From Reticulitermes speratus (Eukaryota; Arthropoda; Insecta; Blattodea; Rhinotermitidae), in contig JAJKFL010000004.1 in the NCBI GenBank assembly GCA_021186555.1, positions 17,264,406-17,328,405 of the forward strand: a DNA stretch of 64,000 nt, given 5' to 3'. The notes under the pieces were generated by a model that did not search any database, was not told the origin of the DNA, and saw only the letters and a list, made by a program, of their open reading frames with translations. The position numbers were made by a program, and so were the translations under genes. Shown piece by piece: positions 23,150 to 34,689 of this stretch. Every line of letters starts with the position of its first letter. The first letter of the stretch is position 1.

Positions 23150-25250
23150 TTATATTATTATTATTATTCGTGTTACTTTTATTATTCACATCAGAAAGCA
23201 GTGCTGTACAAGGCGCTACATGTGTAAGTTTAAGTCAGGATATGCTGTACGCTAGTCTACATGAAAATGAATAAATTACTTTATATAGGTCTAATAATGA
23301 GGAAAACTTTGTATTTTTTCACGTGACTCCATTATTGTTTGCCATTAGATGTCACCGAACGAGGAAAATAAATTCCTATTTTAAATTTGTTTCAACTTCA
23401 GCTACTTCGACAAACTAAAACTACTGACTTTATTGTATAACGAAAAATAAAAATAACTGCTTCTTCTTTGATGAAGCTCGTGTTTGTAAACGGGATAAAG
23501 GCACACATAACACTGGACCCACATAAAAATAATGCTTTGAAGTAAATCTTCATGTATCTTCGTCTATCCACAGGTAAGCTCATTTTAGCAACTACATTTT
23601 ACAGTGTTTCAAGGGCGGTAAGTGCAGTAAATAACTTCCCATTCAATGGGTATCAGCGGCTTAGGTGAATCAGCCGGGACCTGTATATGACCACTCACTT
23701 CCACTTGGCGTCGATGTTAAGAATGAGTGGAAGTATAGCTCCACTCCCCCAGCTGCCTTCCGAAGGTGTATAGGGACAAAATTACCGCTTTCACCTTTTA
23801 ACTGCATTAAATACGATACACAGCAATTGAAGAATGTAAGGTAAGACTTTGCAATAAGACACAATAAGTCAACTTCTAACATTACGTGGAAATCCAGTGG
23901 AAGACCATATTAATCACGGAAATTAACTTGCCAACAAAAATACAGAAATTATGCCGTCATAAGAAGGATTACAATAGGAAATTTGAAAAGGTATAAAGTA
24001 CTTATTTTAACGATAAAACTCACAGTAAAATATCTTTCTTGGCGTCAATGGAACAGCAAATTATTTTTGTCACAAAGGATATTAGTTAACTGACAGATAC
24101 GCAATCGTGGAAGATCATATAGTAATTCCAAATCTTCTCTTTCCTAGCGTATCTTTAAGCACAATTCACATGGCTTTATGTGTTGTGATGATTAAAGAAA
24201 GAAACCACTCTTTCACGCGTGTTTTCTTCTTCGAAACGTAATGATCCCATCGCGTCAATAAGGTCACAGTCACATTTGCTGCCAACATCATCACTTTACA
24301 CAAACATTAGACTTATCTGCCCACTGATAAAGATTGGCTTTATCTAATGCCCATCTATATGAGGATGATAACTATAAACAATTGCACGTCTACGTCCTAA
24401 CATTCTAGCTTCATCATTTTACCTTCATATTTTTGTCGTATACTCAGACTTCGTCGCAATCGTTTGTTTTTCAGCGTTTAATTTGCTATTATCTTCGATA
24501 TGTTAACATAAATTTTGTTACTCTTTAATATCAAGAATAAACACTTCGAAATGTTCAATTTTGTTCTCGACTCTTTGTTAGTTTACGATATAAAAATACG
24601 AGTAATATTAGTGGAAAACTCTTTTCAACTGCTTCTTCAAGTGTTCTGCTGCTCACTGATCATTTAAACATTTACAACAATTCTGTATTTAATGTAGTTT
24701 TATCTGCTGAAAGCCCTACTGACTTTTCTCCACACCGATAGAAACATGTAATGGAAATAGGAGGAAAAAAGGACAAAACGAACTGTAATAGAGTGAGGAG
24801 AAGACTTTTAACAAATCGGCATTCTTTATCTCACACACAAAGTCAATTTAATCATGCATGCCTTGTTCGAGACAAACTTTGCTATATTTCTGCTAAGGAA
24901 TGACAATGATTTAGGCGCACCTCCCTCGTGCACTCCAGCACACACTAAGCGCTGCGATGCATCAATTCCAGAGTGACTTGAGGCAATGCTACAACGCCAG
25001 CATCGTCACACCTCCTGCAGATTGAGCAATCCATTTCAATCCCCGCCCTCCTCTCCAAATCCACCTCCTTGAATCATCCCCATCCAAAGGAAGAAACAAA
25101 CTTAGTCAGCCGGAAAAAGAGATTTTTGTGTGAGAGTCTGTGAGGGACAGCTTTTTTATGTAGAAAATCTGTTTCTTTCTTACGTTAACTTGAATGAAAC
25201 GTTTTGAGAAAATGTCTCGGGATCGTGGAGGAGGGAAGGTTCATCGACGT
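23150..25250. other. Gene-free stretch with a SINE A remnant at 23625-23795
   Basis: The only feature recognised is a diverged plus-strand SINE A piece at about 23625-23795 ('cactcacttccacttggcgt', 'gatgttaag', 'ctccactcccccagctgcctt'). The rest has no coding or repeat similarity. The patch near 24910-25080 is less AT-rich than its surroundings but has no supportable frame. Confidence 0.5.
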
Positions 25251-25259
25251 CATCTCCTT

Positions 25260-27440
25260 TGTCTTATCAATCTACCGCTTCCCAGATCCCACTTTTTTTG
25301 TACTTTTCTTACAGTTACGTTTGTATATTGCGACTAAACTTACAGATTCAGTTTAACACGTTACAGCTCTTGCAGTCTTCCACCCTCCAGTGTTTGCTTT
25401 GCAGCGTCAGGCCGAGACTCGTGCATACCCACATATCAAGCCATGATCAGAGCAACTAGATGGCACTCAAGCGCTGTATGATGGAGAAGCTGATTTAAGT
25501 TCTGACAGTGGTATATTACACTCACAGTCACTTAATTTCTGGACTTGCCCCTCTTCTAGTAATCTCGAACAAAACACAGTGTTTTGTTCAGATGAAAATG
25601 TGGGGAGGCAGTGATTGAGAATTATTTTTTGATGCCAGGCACAACTGAATATGTATCTCCCCACACATTTACCTGAAGACGGAAACATACCCAATTATCG
25701 AAAAACTGTTCAGTTTGGAATACAAGAAGACGAACAAAATACATGAAACGAGTAATCCAGTTGATGAGGATCATAAATCGTATTTGTAATCCGCCACAGA
25801 TTAGAAAATTATGGTAGTTAAATTGATGTAGGCCGAACCAGGACATAATGTTCATACCAGCCAAGCAACGTGTAGACGCTTAGTTAGTAACAAGAAACTT
25901 TGCCCTCTGTTCTATATGTCGTTCAATAATGCGGCAGGATCATTGTATAGGAAACAGAAGCATTACTTCTGAGGACTTACCTCACAAGCTTGATAAAACC
26001 CCAGCCTCAAAGATGGAAGCGTTTCTCCAGTACCTGATGTCAGGGAAGGCTACGGCACTCGTAGACATGATTGTAAGTTAACAACTTTAACATATTCAGA
26101 GCCAACTACGAGGCCAGAGGTCATGGACTGTAAGCGGCGAAACATCTACCTGTACTAGATTCACCGAAGATGTAAGCCACAGTCCAAAATATATTACCAA
26201 CTCTGTGAGACTAAGGGCAATTGTTGTGGAGTTCGTTAAGGTGAAATTAATTCACGACAGTTAGATCTGAGAAGTCTACCAGAAGTGTTGAACGTTAAAT
26301 AATTCTGTTAGTATTCGTACAGCGGACAGTTCTTTTGTAAATGGAGGACGCATCGGATAGGGAAGATACAGACATTATTTCCCAAAACTCTTAATTATGT
26401 AAATGTTTTCACAGTACCTTTCGTAATCTGATTCAGCTAGACGTTAGAACCTTACCTACACACACTCACACCCAAATGCATGCCTGAAATGTTACAAAAA
26501 CTACCGTAATCCTAGACAGGGAGTTAGGAAGCTTGCAGTACTGAACTCAGTACGTGGATGATATGCCACGGTTCCAGTTAGGAGCAAATTCATACCATCA
26601 TGGCAGATACCGATCTTAATGTTTGGACGAAGTGAGGTAACGCTCGCAGACCTGAGGAATGGTGAAAGACGCAGAGGACTGTCTGCTATGTGAATGCAGA
26701 TTGCGGCCAGTTGCGTGAATCAGTGCTGTTTTCAAATATTAATTATGGGTATCGTACGTCGGAGCGATACCGCACCAGAGTTAATTTAAAAGCGATTTTA
26801 AGTAACGAAATGCGGTAAGAGTTAATTTCGGTTACTCAAGACATTCCCCGCCTTCATGGAGCCAAAACTTCACCTTTTTAATACTGTTCTTAATAAGACA
26901 GGAGTGGAAAATTTAGTAACGGAGCGTTTCGTTGTCCATACGTACACGCTTAAAATAGACACTACATCACTCATAATCTGCAGCAGGTATATCAGTTGTT
27001 AAATTGCGGTTACTACATAACTCAGAACGAGCGACATATCTCTAAACAGATTCTTCGCTTTCAGACATTAACTCATGTGTAACATTCATGCTACATAAAT
27101 ATAGTTCATGTGAAGCTAGGTTCGTAGTATAATTGCTCTTTCTCTATTTAAAAAAAAGTTGGCTGATACATGAAATGCATTTACACGTAATTTAGACTTT
27201 ATTTTGCCAATCAATTAACAGTACGGAGATAATTATTTCAAAACATGTTAATGTGTACTAAATAATATAGGCTTATATTAATGACTACACTTAAATGTTG
27301 TGTACACATAGACCGTGAAATTGAATATTGAGGTTACAATAAAATTATCATCATTGAGTCTAACAACTGAAATAATGTAATACTTCCCAACCGTAGCTAT
27401 CAGTCTCATTTATTCATTAAATATTTTGTACCATAACCTA
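25260..27440. other. No recognisable feature
   Basis: No coding, RNA or transposon similarity recognised on either strand. Confidence 0.5.
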
Positions 27441-27451
27441 ATGAGAAACAC

Positions 27452-27502
27452 GCCGTCCGTGCGTCCGTCCGTCTCTCTGGATGGATGAATGGATGGATGA
27501 AT
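27452..27502. repeat. (CGTC)n and (GGAT)n short tandem repeats
   Basis: 'cgtccgtgcgtccgtccgtc' runs into 'ggatggatgaatggatggat'. Simple tetranucleotide repeats, possibly the end of an interspersed repeat like family G. Confidence 0.8.
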
Positions 27503-27504
27503 CG

Positions 27505-28205
27505 ACACGTGAAAGAGTGGGCTCACAAAGGGTAGGAATTACACAGTGTTCATACACACCCACAAATGTGACGAATAAATTTGAGTCGAATTTTGGAAAA
27601 GAAGATATACAATTAAAATGGCACCTTGTAGTCGCCTTGTTAGAGCTAAGGTGACGCAAAATCCACTCACCATTCGCTGTTCCCCTAGTTATTTGCGGCT
27701 CCAGAATGTATTATGGAACACGTCTCCCATGGGCCGGTGAGGTACTGCCATGCGGCAATACTATTTTCTCCCGGCTGCACAATTCTGGAAGCACTACTTT
27801 AGGACAAGGCAGAGAGCGACAAAGCCTGCCGGCGGATAAAGATACATTAATTTTGGAAGTGGAAAAAAACCAGTTGCTTGGAACATACCGTGCATCGATA
27901 CGAGGAAGAACAATTGTGTGCAGTCGTCCAGCTGAAAGATATTGTGCAAGACTACTCGTACAGTGAGTACGTTTGATTCACGCAACATCTGAGCTCCTTA
28001 CGACGGGGAATATGAGCAATAAGTATGCCGTATTCAGGGACGTGGCGTTGTGTATTGTGACAGAAATCTACTGAGGTTTCGGAGAAACCTGCTGCTCCGA
28101 CTTCGGGCTCTTTTATTCTGGAGATGGCGGCACTTTATTCTTGTATACCTCGGAAAACTTTTACCAGAATGCACGGCACCACATCTCAGAAGACAGTAGT
28201 CTTTT
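27505..28205. other. No recognisable feature
   Basis: An 86-residue plus frame (27706-27966) has no recognised domain, and I saw no splice or promoter context to support it. Confidence 0.45.
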
Positions 28206-28283
28206 TAACTTTTATTTGCTTGATTTATTTGTACCAACAAATGCACTAAGACAGTTTTTTCACTGTTTACTTTATTATTACGA

Positions 28284-28328
28284 TGCCCCAATATGCATTT
28301 CGGCAGTTATTCTGCCATCATCAGGGGG
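28284..28328 (-). ncRNA. Hammerhead-ribozyme-like motif, element 1 left arm
   Basis: Mirror copy of the motif at 28476-28518: CTGATGA is the complement of 28318-28324, with stem I GGGG/CCCC, the GGCAG/CTGCC stem II and the ATGCATAT third hairpin all preserved. A transcript of either strand therefore carries one ribozyme-like motif in sense. Confidence 0.62.
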
Positions 28329-28475
28329 TATTTTAAGGAGTTTTTACATAGACCAATTCTTTGGTTACGTCATAACAGTGAGTCAGTATTTATACGATTT
28401 TATACGATGTGGTAAATACTGACTCATGTTATGACGTAACCAAAGAATTGGTCTATGTAAAAACTCCTTAAAATA

Positions 28476-28518
28476 CCCCCTGATGATGGCAGAATAACTG
28501 CCGAAATGCATATTGGGG
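28476..28518 (+). ncRNA. Hammerhead-ribozyme-like motif, element 1 right arm
   Basis: Type I layout. Stem I is CCCC (28476-28479) with GGGG (28515-28518). The core CTGATGA is at 28480-28486. Stem II is GGCAG/CTGCC with loop AATAA. The core GAAA is at 28503-28506. Stem III is ATG/TAT around CA (one G-T pair). The cleavage triplet would be ATT, with the cut after 28514. One unpaired T lies between CTGATGA and stem II, which canonical hammerheads lack. Activity is untested, but the fold is complete. Confidence 0.65.
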
Positions 28519-28634
28519 CATCGTAATAATAAAGTAAACAGTTAAAAAACTGTCTTAGTGCATTTGTTGGTACAAATAAATCAATTATAAAGGATGCACG
28601 GTGAATATAAAGTGAAATTTTATTTGCTTGTTAT

Positions 28635-29280
28635 TCATAATTTTATTCACCTTAAATATTTCACAATCTTCATCTTAGTATTGTATTGTAGAATATTTCC
28701 ATGGCACACTTCCCTTTAAAATTTCAGTGCTGTCAATACTTATATGAAATATTTGTTTTAAATAACACATAATACACATTTCACACACTGAAGTGATATT
28801 GATAGCCAATAATTGAAAATTATCGTTTCAATCACCAACTTTCTTGCCGCGTATAGTCGAAGCAAATTTGTTTATAGACCAATCAAATGCTTCATCCCCA
28901 ACAAACAAAAACGGTAGAAGGGATACTGGGTCAGGCTGCGGTAAATGAAACTGTTGCCCATTTAAATACAAAGCGTTGGATTTTTAAAAATCCTGCAGCC
29001 CGACATTTTTCCATATGAACAGTGAAACACATACAGCAAAACAATACATGGAATATGCTACAGCCAAAAGAACAATGTAAAAATAATTCCCGTGATGACA
29101 CACTACATGTAGCCATTATCCACCGGCTTTGAAACTCCGACACATACGGTCCAGAATTCGGTGAGGGCACGAACTGCTACCGTTTTTCTAAATCCGCTAC
29201 TACTTCACGCTATTTCTGTTCCCTCGGTATTACGATAATATCTCATGTTACTGGAAAGTTAGTACGTAAAAGGGTAAAGA
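28635..29280. other. No recognisable feature
   Basis: AT-rich, no coding or repeat similarity recognised. Confidence 0.5.
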
Positions 29281-29284
29281 GTCC

Positions 29285-29512
29285 CATTGCACGCCATGAA
29301 GGTGTACAGGGGAGCAACGGTTTAGTTCCAATCATCTTAACCTTGGCACTAGAAGGAGGTGATTAACCAACATCACACCCCGGCCGTTTTAGCCCCGGGG
29401 AAAGAACCCCCGGTACTCACGGAAGGTTGTAAGGGCCCCTCAGCCGGTGTGGACAATTTGGACAACAGTCTCTTGCCCTTGCCGGGAAACTAACCCGTGA
29501 TCGTCCAGCTCC
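29285..29512 (-). mobile_element. SINE family A, reversed diverged copy
   Basis: The plus strand reads as the complement of SINE A in order: 'cgccatgaaggtgtacaggg', 'cttaaccttggcactagaag', 'gaggtgattaaccaacatca', 'cccggccgttttagcccc', 'cccccggtactcac' and the tRNA-like head 'aacccgtgatcgtccagct'. About 20-25 percent diverged by eye. Confidence 0.65.
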
Positions 29513-29519
29513 TAGCACA

Positions 29520-30635
29520 GACACCAAACACACTACGCCATCCCGCCTTCTCAAATGTGATTACACACTCTTCATTGCTATTTTACCGTCTGTCGAAATT
29601 CAGTATTACTCGAGTAGCTAGCCTTATATCCGTGAAACTTCAACCAGAACCGAGGCTGGATATCAGAAAAAATGAGGATTAGATAACTACCACTGTCCAT
29701 TACAGGGATAATTCGTTTGAAGACTCTTCAGCACTTTGCACATTCTTAATTTTTAATATTATCACGCGGTCTGAAAATCGGGCACCTCAAAATCTTCCGT
29801 GTGAAAACATTGGTATGAGGCGGGAAACGGTTTGCGATAAAACAGGCTGCATGTCGACCGTCGCCTTCATCGCGAAAGCCTTCGTCCATTTAAGTGACTG
29901 TGAGCGCACGGCTCCACGGACAAAAATTTGCTTTACCGCAAACGCAAATTATTAATATAATATACATATATATAACATGCAATTACGAGTAACAGCATAT
30001 TGGTCACGATGGACTGTGTGTGGGTATCGTTCAGAAATAAAAGAAATTGGTAGTAGTTAGCAAAGAACCAGAAGATGGTAGCAATAAACTGCAATGGTAA
30101 TTGTAGTCGGGATCTTTGTCTAAGAAGTGGCACTGCATGAATATTCAGTGAAAACTTGCCCCTAAAGAACATCAATGTACAAGAGGGGATAAATGGAGCA
30201 CTTTTCTGTGGAAACACTGGCTAGAGATGGAAGACGTCAAATTTCTCGTTTGAATTCTTGAAAGTATATAGTTATTTAATTAATTAAGTACCTTAACGTA
30301 CGAGTATAACTTGCTGCTAATATAATAAAAAGTATTTCTACAGAACTTACTTTCTCCCTACTGCTTAGATTTTCTAAACAATTGGACAAGCAACACGTAC
30401 ACACCATAACCAACTAGACACCACCATCTACAGCCACATCTCCAAAACAAGAAGAAACGCGAAGGCGGATATACATCCACAATATAAACAAGACTTGAAA
30501 AAATTCCACGAACCCTATGTTTCGTCTACTACATCAAGACACGATAGCACAATTCAAGAATGCTTTAACAGTCATTAAACCATTTTAACCTTTTAACCCT
30601 TTTTTATATATAACTGATTTGACGGAGCAACATGC
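29520..30635. other. No recognisable feature
   Basis: No coding or repeat similarity recognised. Confidence 0.5.
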
Positions 30636-30639
30636 ATCT

Positions 30640-30790
30640 TGTCAAACTGTAAAATTAATCTCAGTTCGAAACTTAATGCATTTGTACATAGATTATTTTA
30701 TGCATTTCTTACCACTGGCCTGAAGATGACCTCTGAGGTCGAAACGTACAACATTTGTTAGCTGTGTTGACAGCCACTTATTTCGCTTAT
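30640..30790 (+). mobile_element. Single-arm relative of the hammerhead-bearing elements
   Basis: Resembles the right arm at 10325-10455 ('ctgtaaaattaatctcagtt' against 'ttgtaaaacagatcttagtt', then 'ggcctgaagatgac'). The core is CTGAAGA at 30720-30726, a T, stem GACC/GGTC around TCTGA, and GAAAC at 30741-30745. The third hairpin and stem I are weak. No inverted partner is nearby, so it is a solo arm. Confidence 0.5.
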
Positions 30791-30861
30791 TTTCATACCT
30801 AACACAACGGGCTAACAAAAGTAAAAAAAGAAGAATAAGCGCTGAAGCTGTCCGAGAGTCC

Positions 30862-30880
30862 GGGGGGGGGGGGGGGGGGG
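30862..30880. repeat. Poly-G run of about 19
   Basis: Uninterrupted G tract between 'gtcc' and 'caggg'. It is unusual in this AT-rich sequence and prone to assembly length error. Confidence 0.9.
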
Positions 30881-30959
30881 CAGGGCTGCATATTTGGACC
30901 TAAGAGGAAGGAAGTAATCAGGAGAATGCATAAAACTGCACAATGATAAACTTCATCTC

Positions 30960-31190
30960 GTGTTCCCATCAAATGCCATTAAGTTGATAAAATCAAGGAT
31001 GATGATGTGGTTGGCATGTAGCACGCCTACGAGGCAACATAAATATAACTGTAGAGAGGCTTTCTTTTTGGAAAAACCTGAAAGAAAGAAACCCCTTGGA
31101 ATACTTAGACATGCATGGGAGGATAACATTAAATGGATGTTAAGGGATTTAGATGGAAGATTGCTTATTGGAAAAATCTGGGGGAAAATT
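30960..31190 (+). pseudogene. LINE family F, C-terminal fragment in frame
   Basis: An open frame shows 'IKLIKSRMMMW', 'EKPERKKPLGILRH' and 'AWEDNIKWMLRDL', the C-terminal tail of LINE F protein (canonical pattern [11 protein letters not shown] ... [18 protein letters not shown]). About 25 residues between the first two blocks ('STPTRQHKYNC') are unlike other copies and look rearranged. No catalytic motif is present and the 3' UTR is not recognised. Confidence 0.7.
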
Positions 31191-31980
31191 GGCTGGTTCT
31201 TGTACATACGATAATGAACTTTCAAGTTCCATAAAATGCGAAACATTTTTTTACTAGATAAGATTTGCTTCTCAAGGTCTATTCTCCGTGTAGTTAGTTA
31301 ACTGGTTGGTTGGTTCGTTCGTTGTTTAGGTAGTTAGTTGTAAATTCATACTCGTGTTCTTCCCACGTTCAGATAATATTTGTGTTTCTTCCCGACAGTG
31401 AAATCATTATTTGACTAAAATTTTTATTGTTCAAGATATGTAATGTTATTACTTTTTATGCACAATTTATGGAAATCATAAAATTAAAACCCGCTTACGC
31501 CAAGATATACATGTCTTACAATGTGTATAAAACTTAAGTCTAACTACCTAGTGTTTGGACAATATTGTAAATCCTGGGTGGGCAAAGTAAGGAAACTTGA
31601 AAACACGTCCAACAAAGTCGCATGCACATGGAAAATATTTTCATTCTACTAAGCAACAACAGCCCGATGTGTAGATTTGCCACAGTATCTGTTCCCACAG
31701 CATTACACGTCCATATTTCAGATAAACTTTCAATATTTTATACACATTCCAGTTCCCCGCGATTGTGTCTAACTCAGATTTGATATTACGCAGAAGAAAC
31801 ACCTATTGATTGTCCAAAATCCGAGATTAAACTACACGTCAAACGTGTTGATTATTTTACATTTCATCGCAGAGTATCACCTTGTTTTCCCGGTATCCAT
31901 TTCACAGAAACATAAAACATGATATTACAGATCTCCACCTACGCGAAAAGGAGGTTTGTTTATTTACATATATCAAGCGC

Positions 31981-32217
31981 ACAGGGTGACCCAAAGGTCA
32001 GTTAACCGGTTGGTAAAATGAATACTAAACATATGGTATATTTCTATATTACTTACTGAATTTATAAAAATTGTTCGAAATGATATCACCCATGTTTTAC
32101 GCACAAGTCACAAGGCTGTAATACCGTTTTGTGAACCGAATGGCGTAATTCTGCATTGGCATAAAAATTTAATATGAGAAAATGTTTTCGGATAACTGAC
32201 TTTTGGGCCTGCCGTAT
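31981..32217. mobile_element. MITE-like element with about 27-bp inverted ends
   Basis: The left end ACAGGGTGACCCAAAGGTCA (31981-32000), continuing into 'gttaaccgg', is an inverted match of the right end near 32189-32217 ('cggataactgacttttgggc', 'ctgccgt'), with a few mismatches. At about 237 bp with no open frame, it fits a non-autonomous Tc1/mariner-type MITE. An obvious TA duplication was not found, perhaps because the ends have drifted. Confidence 0.65.
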
Positions 32218-32769
32218 TTCATGCTGAGTACCCTGCTGTAAGTAGCATATAAGTCACCTACGCCCAGAAAATAACACCAAACCGTACACAATACACATAT
32301 AGCGGTATCCTAAGAAGAAATTTGGAACGTTTGCACGTAAAATGGAAGCTGTAGTTTACAGTTACATCATATTCCGCACTTATAGTATCTAGACCTGTCC
32401 ATTTAATATCCATTACAATTAATATGCATCGGTTTCCACAATCATACAGTTTGGTTTGTAAGAAAAGTTTGACAGTTCTATTGTTCTGAATCTATGAAAA
32501 CTTTGTATATTTTATACACATGGATTTAAACTGAAAATCGTATCCCGACGCATGACAAGCTTAAAGACCTTACACTTCTACGTGTAACATATATAATATA
32601 CAATCTAACTTTCCGTATGTTACAGTAGGTGCTGGAAACAACTTCCTTCAACTCTCAGATGTGTTTGATTTGGAAGAAAATGAAACACCGGGAAACCGTA
32701 TTCTAAACTTCCTATGTCTGAAACCAAAAATATATTTCCTGGACGTAGGAAAAGACATTACATACAGGA

Positions 32770-33200
32770 GTAAATAATGCGTAACATCACAAACAACTTT
32801 CTTTTTGTCTTTGCATGTGGCAGACCAAAGGAACTTAGTGATCTGTACTCATCACAAAATATTATTCGGGTGATCAAATCAAGAAGAAAGAGGTGGGCGG
32901 GGCATGTAGCACTATGAGTGAGGGGAGAGGTGCGTACAGGATTTTGGTGGGGAGACTTTAGGGAAGGAGACCACTTGGAAGACCCAGGCGTAGATGCGAA
33001 GATAATATTAAAATGGATCTTCAAGAAGTGTGATGGGGGGCATGGACTGTATTGATATGGCTCAGGATAGGTTCAGGTGGCGGGCTCTTGTGAATGCGGT
33101 AATGAGCATTCGGGTTCTATAAAACGCGGGGAATTTCTTGACTAGCTGACGAACTGTTAGCTTCTCAAGAAGGACTCTGCTCCATGGAGTTAGTTAGGTA
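32770..33200 (+). mobile_element. LINE family F, longest plus-strand 3' copy
   Basis: In frame from about 32817: '[20 protein letters not shown]', then '[11 protein letters not shown]', then a stop and frame changes through '[14 protein letters not shown]' and 'SGGGLL'-type remnants. Alternate frames give the usual '[12 protein letters not shown]' and '[14 protein letters not shown]' tail. The 3' UTR 'cttctcaagaaggactctgc' with 'tccatggagttagttag' matches the copies at 6365-6500 and 48935-49125. It is a 5'-truncated LINE insertion containing only the C-terminus. Confidence 0.8.
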
Positions 33201-33419
33201 GTTATGTGGCAAACAAAAGAGGGGTACAAAAAATATCGCTTGTCCCGTTGTCTGACTTACTTTGTTCTGGGAGGCCACTCAGAGCAGCCTGCGCCTCACA
33301 CTGAACAGTCTGCACTGTACACGATATCAGCTGGTAACGACACCACCGTCAGCTGCGATCGTGCGCCTGCAGTAACGTGACGGATTTCTGCTTCGACTGT
33401 TTGACCTTGAATATGAAAG

Positions 33420-33510
33420 CACTACGTTTCTTCGAAACGTCGGTAAGTATTTACCGCTCGTCACAGCATAACATCCCAGAAGACCTGAACCTTTAGCAAC
33501 ACCGCTGTGA
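33420..33510 (-). repeat. Interspersed repeat family H, fragment
   Basis: Contains 'tcgaaacgtcggtaagtat' and 'aacatcccagaagac', which appear inverted at 62635-62690 ('cttctgggatattacgc' followed by 'gtaccgacgtttcggga'). It is a diverged fragment of repeat H, best seen at 62545-62760. Confidence 0.5.
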
Positions 33511-34019
33511 GAATCTCAAAAATCGGACCATTCTTAGTTTCATCTGATAACTTGTAAAGACATCATGCGAAGATGAGTTCTGCCGATTAATACAGAGTGG
33601 ACATTAAGAATATTTATTTTTAAGTTACGCAACAAAGTCCGTTATTTGCCAAATCTTATTTTTTCAATATTTGACTAATGATAAAATCCGTAACTCTTGA
33701 AAACAAGATTAAGTTTATTCGCCTACAGTGTGTGAGGTCCTTATCGTGTCATATATATATCATCATTTCATGTCCATCGTATCACAATCGTATCGCAAAT
33801 AGCGTCCTGCGGGAGAGCGGCCTAAGGGACTTTTCAAGTACATGTAGCATGCCGGAAAAAGGACAACAAATTACTTCGCCCTCCATCACGACGAAATTTG
33901 CCTTTGCAGTTAATTTGTAGAAGAAATTTTCTGTGGTCAAGACGGTGTGCCATTTTCTAGAAAGGTGACACTTTGCGGTATTATACGTTCCTCTCAGTTA
34001 CATGGTACAGTAAATGCAC

Positions 34020-34140
34020 AGAGGCGTGACGTTAACCACCCACCCTACCTAGCGCCGAGGTTAAAGAAAGAGCACAGCTAAACCTCTACTCCCCCTCCGT
34101 GTCTTCATGGCAGGTTATAGGGTGAACTTTACCTTTACCT
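34020..34140 (+). mobile_element. SINE family A, 3' half
   Basis: Closely matches the last 120 bp of 15822-16085 ('gcgccgaggttaaag', 'aacctctactccccctccg', 'gtcttcatggcaggttatag', 'ggtgaactttacctttacc'). 5'-truncated, with a short (TTTACC) tail. Confidence 0.85.
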
Positions 34141-34689
34141 TTTACTAAATGCACATTTCACATCAGACGTGGACATTTACTAACCAGCGCCAGAAAATTA
34201 AAGTACTGTTAAGACAAAGACAGAGACTGATATAAGGTACAGATACTACAAATATTAAACAATATAGCTGTGCTCAATTCCAGTTAATCGCCAACCTTTG
34301 CACACCTGACCTCGTGAATCTATGTTACTGATGGAAACAAATCTTTGAAATGTAACGCGGGATAATTTCTTCTGTAACACCACCCCTTACCTTCTTCTTA
34401 CTTATCTTAACCTCTTTCGAACTCCTCCAAAATGCATCACTGACTCTGACATGTGTTACGTCAGACAGTGACTTAGTTTCCGGTATGTCTGCATTCTTCA
34501 GATGACACAGTCACGAACACAGAGCTGCCACCTAAGTTAGTAAGTAAAAATGAAATTCATGTATTTCCACAGAAAAGGCCAGACAAAGCAGTCACATGTC
34601 GGCAGTTAGTCACGGACCGTCTATTAATATTAGCGGTTCTTTACGGCGTAAAAAATAACGCCCCACGTCGAGACCGCGCCGTTCCCTCC

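Larger units (their letters stand above)
28223..28617. mobile_element. Inverted-dimer element 1 with a hammerhead-like ribozyme in each arm
   Basis: Two arms of about 165 bp run 28220-28390 and 28415-28584 as near-perfect inverted copies (outer end 'atttgtaccaacaaatgcac', then 'taagacag', 'ccccaatatgcattt', 'gacgtaaccaaagaattggt'-type blocks). The right side alone carries a tail of about 33 bp containing ATGCACGGTGAA. The whole is flanked by the 13-bp direct repeat TTTTATTTGCTTG (28210-28222 and 28618-28630), a probable target-site duplication. No coding capacity. The tail on one side only and the long duplication argue for RNA-mediated, target-primed insertion rather than a cut-and-paste MITE. 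Sister copies are at 50673-51218 and 51275-51444. Confidence 0.85.

Noticed and set aside
27706-27966. 86-residue frame as a small gene
   Set aside because: No similarity, no start context or splice signals, and composition similar to flanking DNA.
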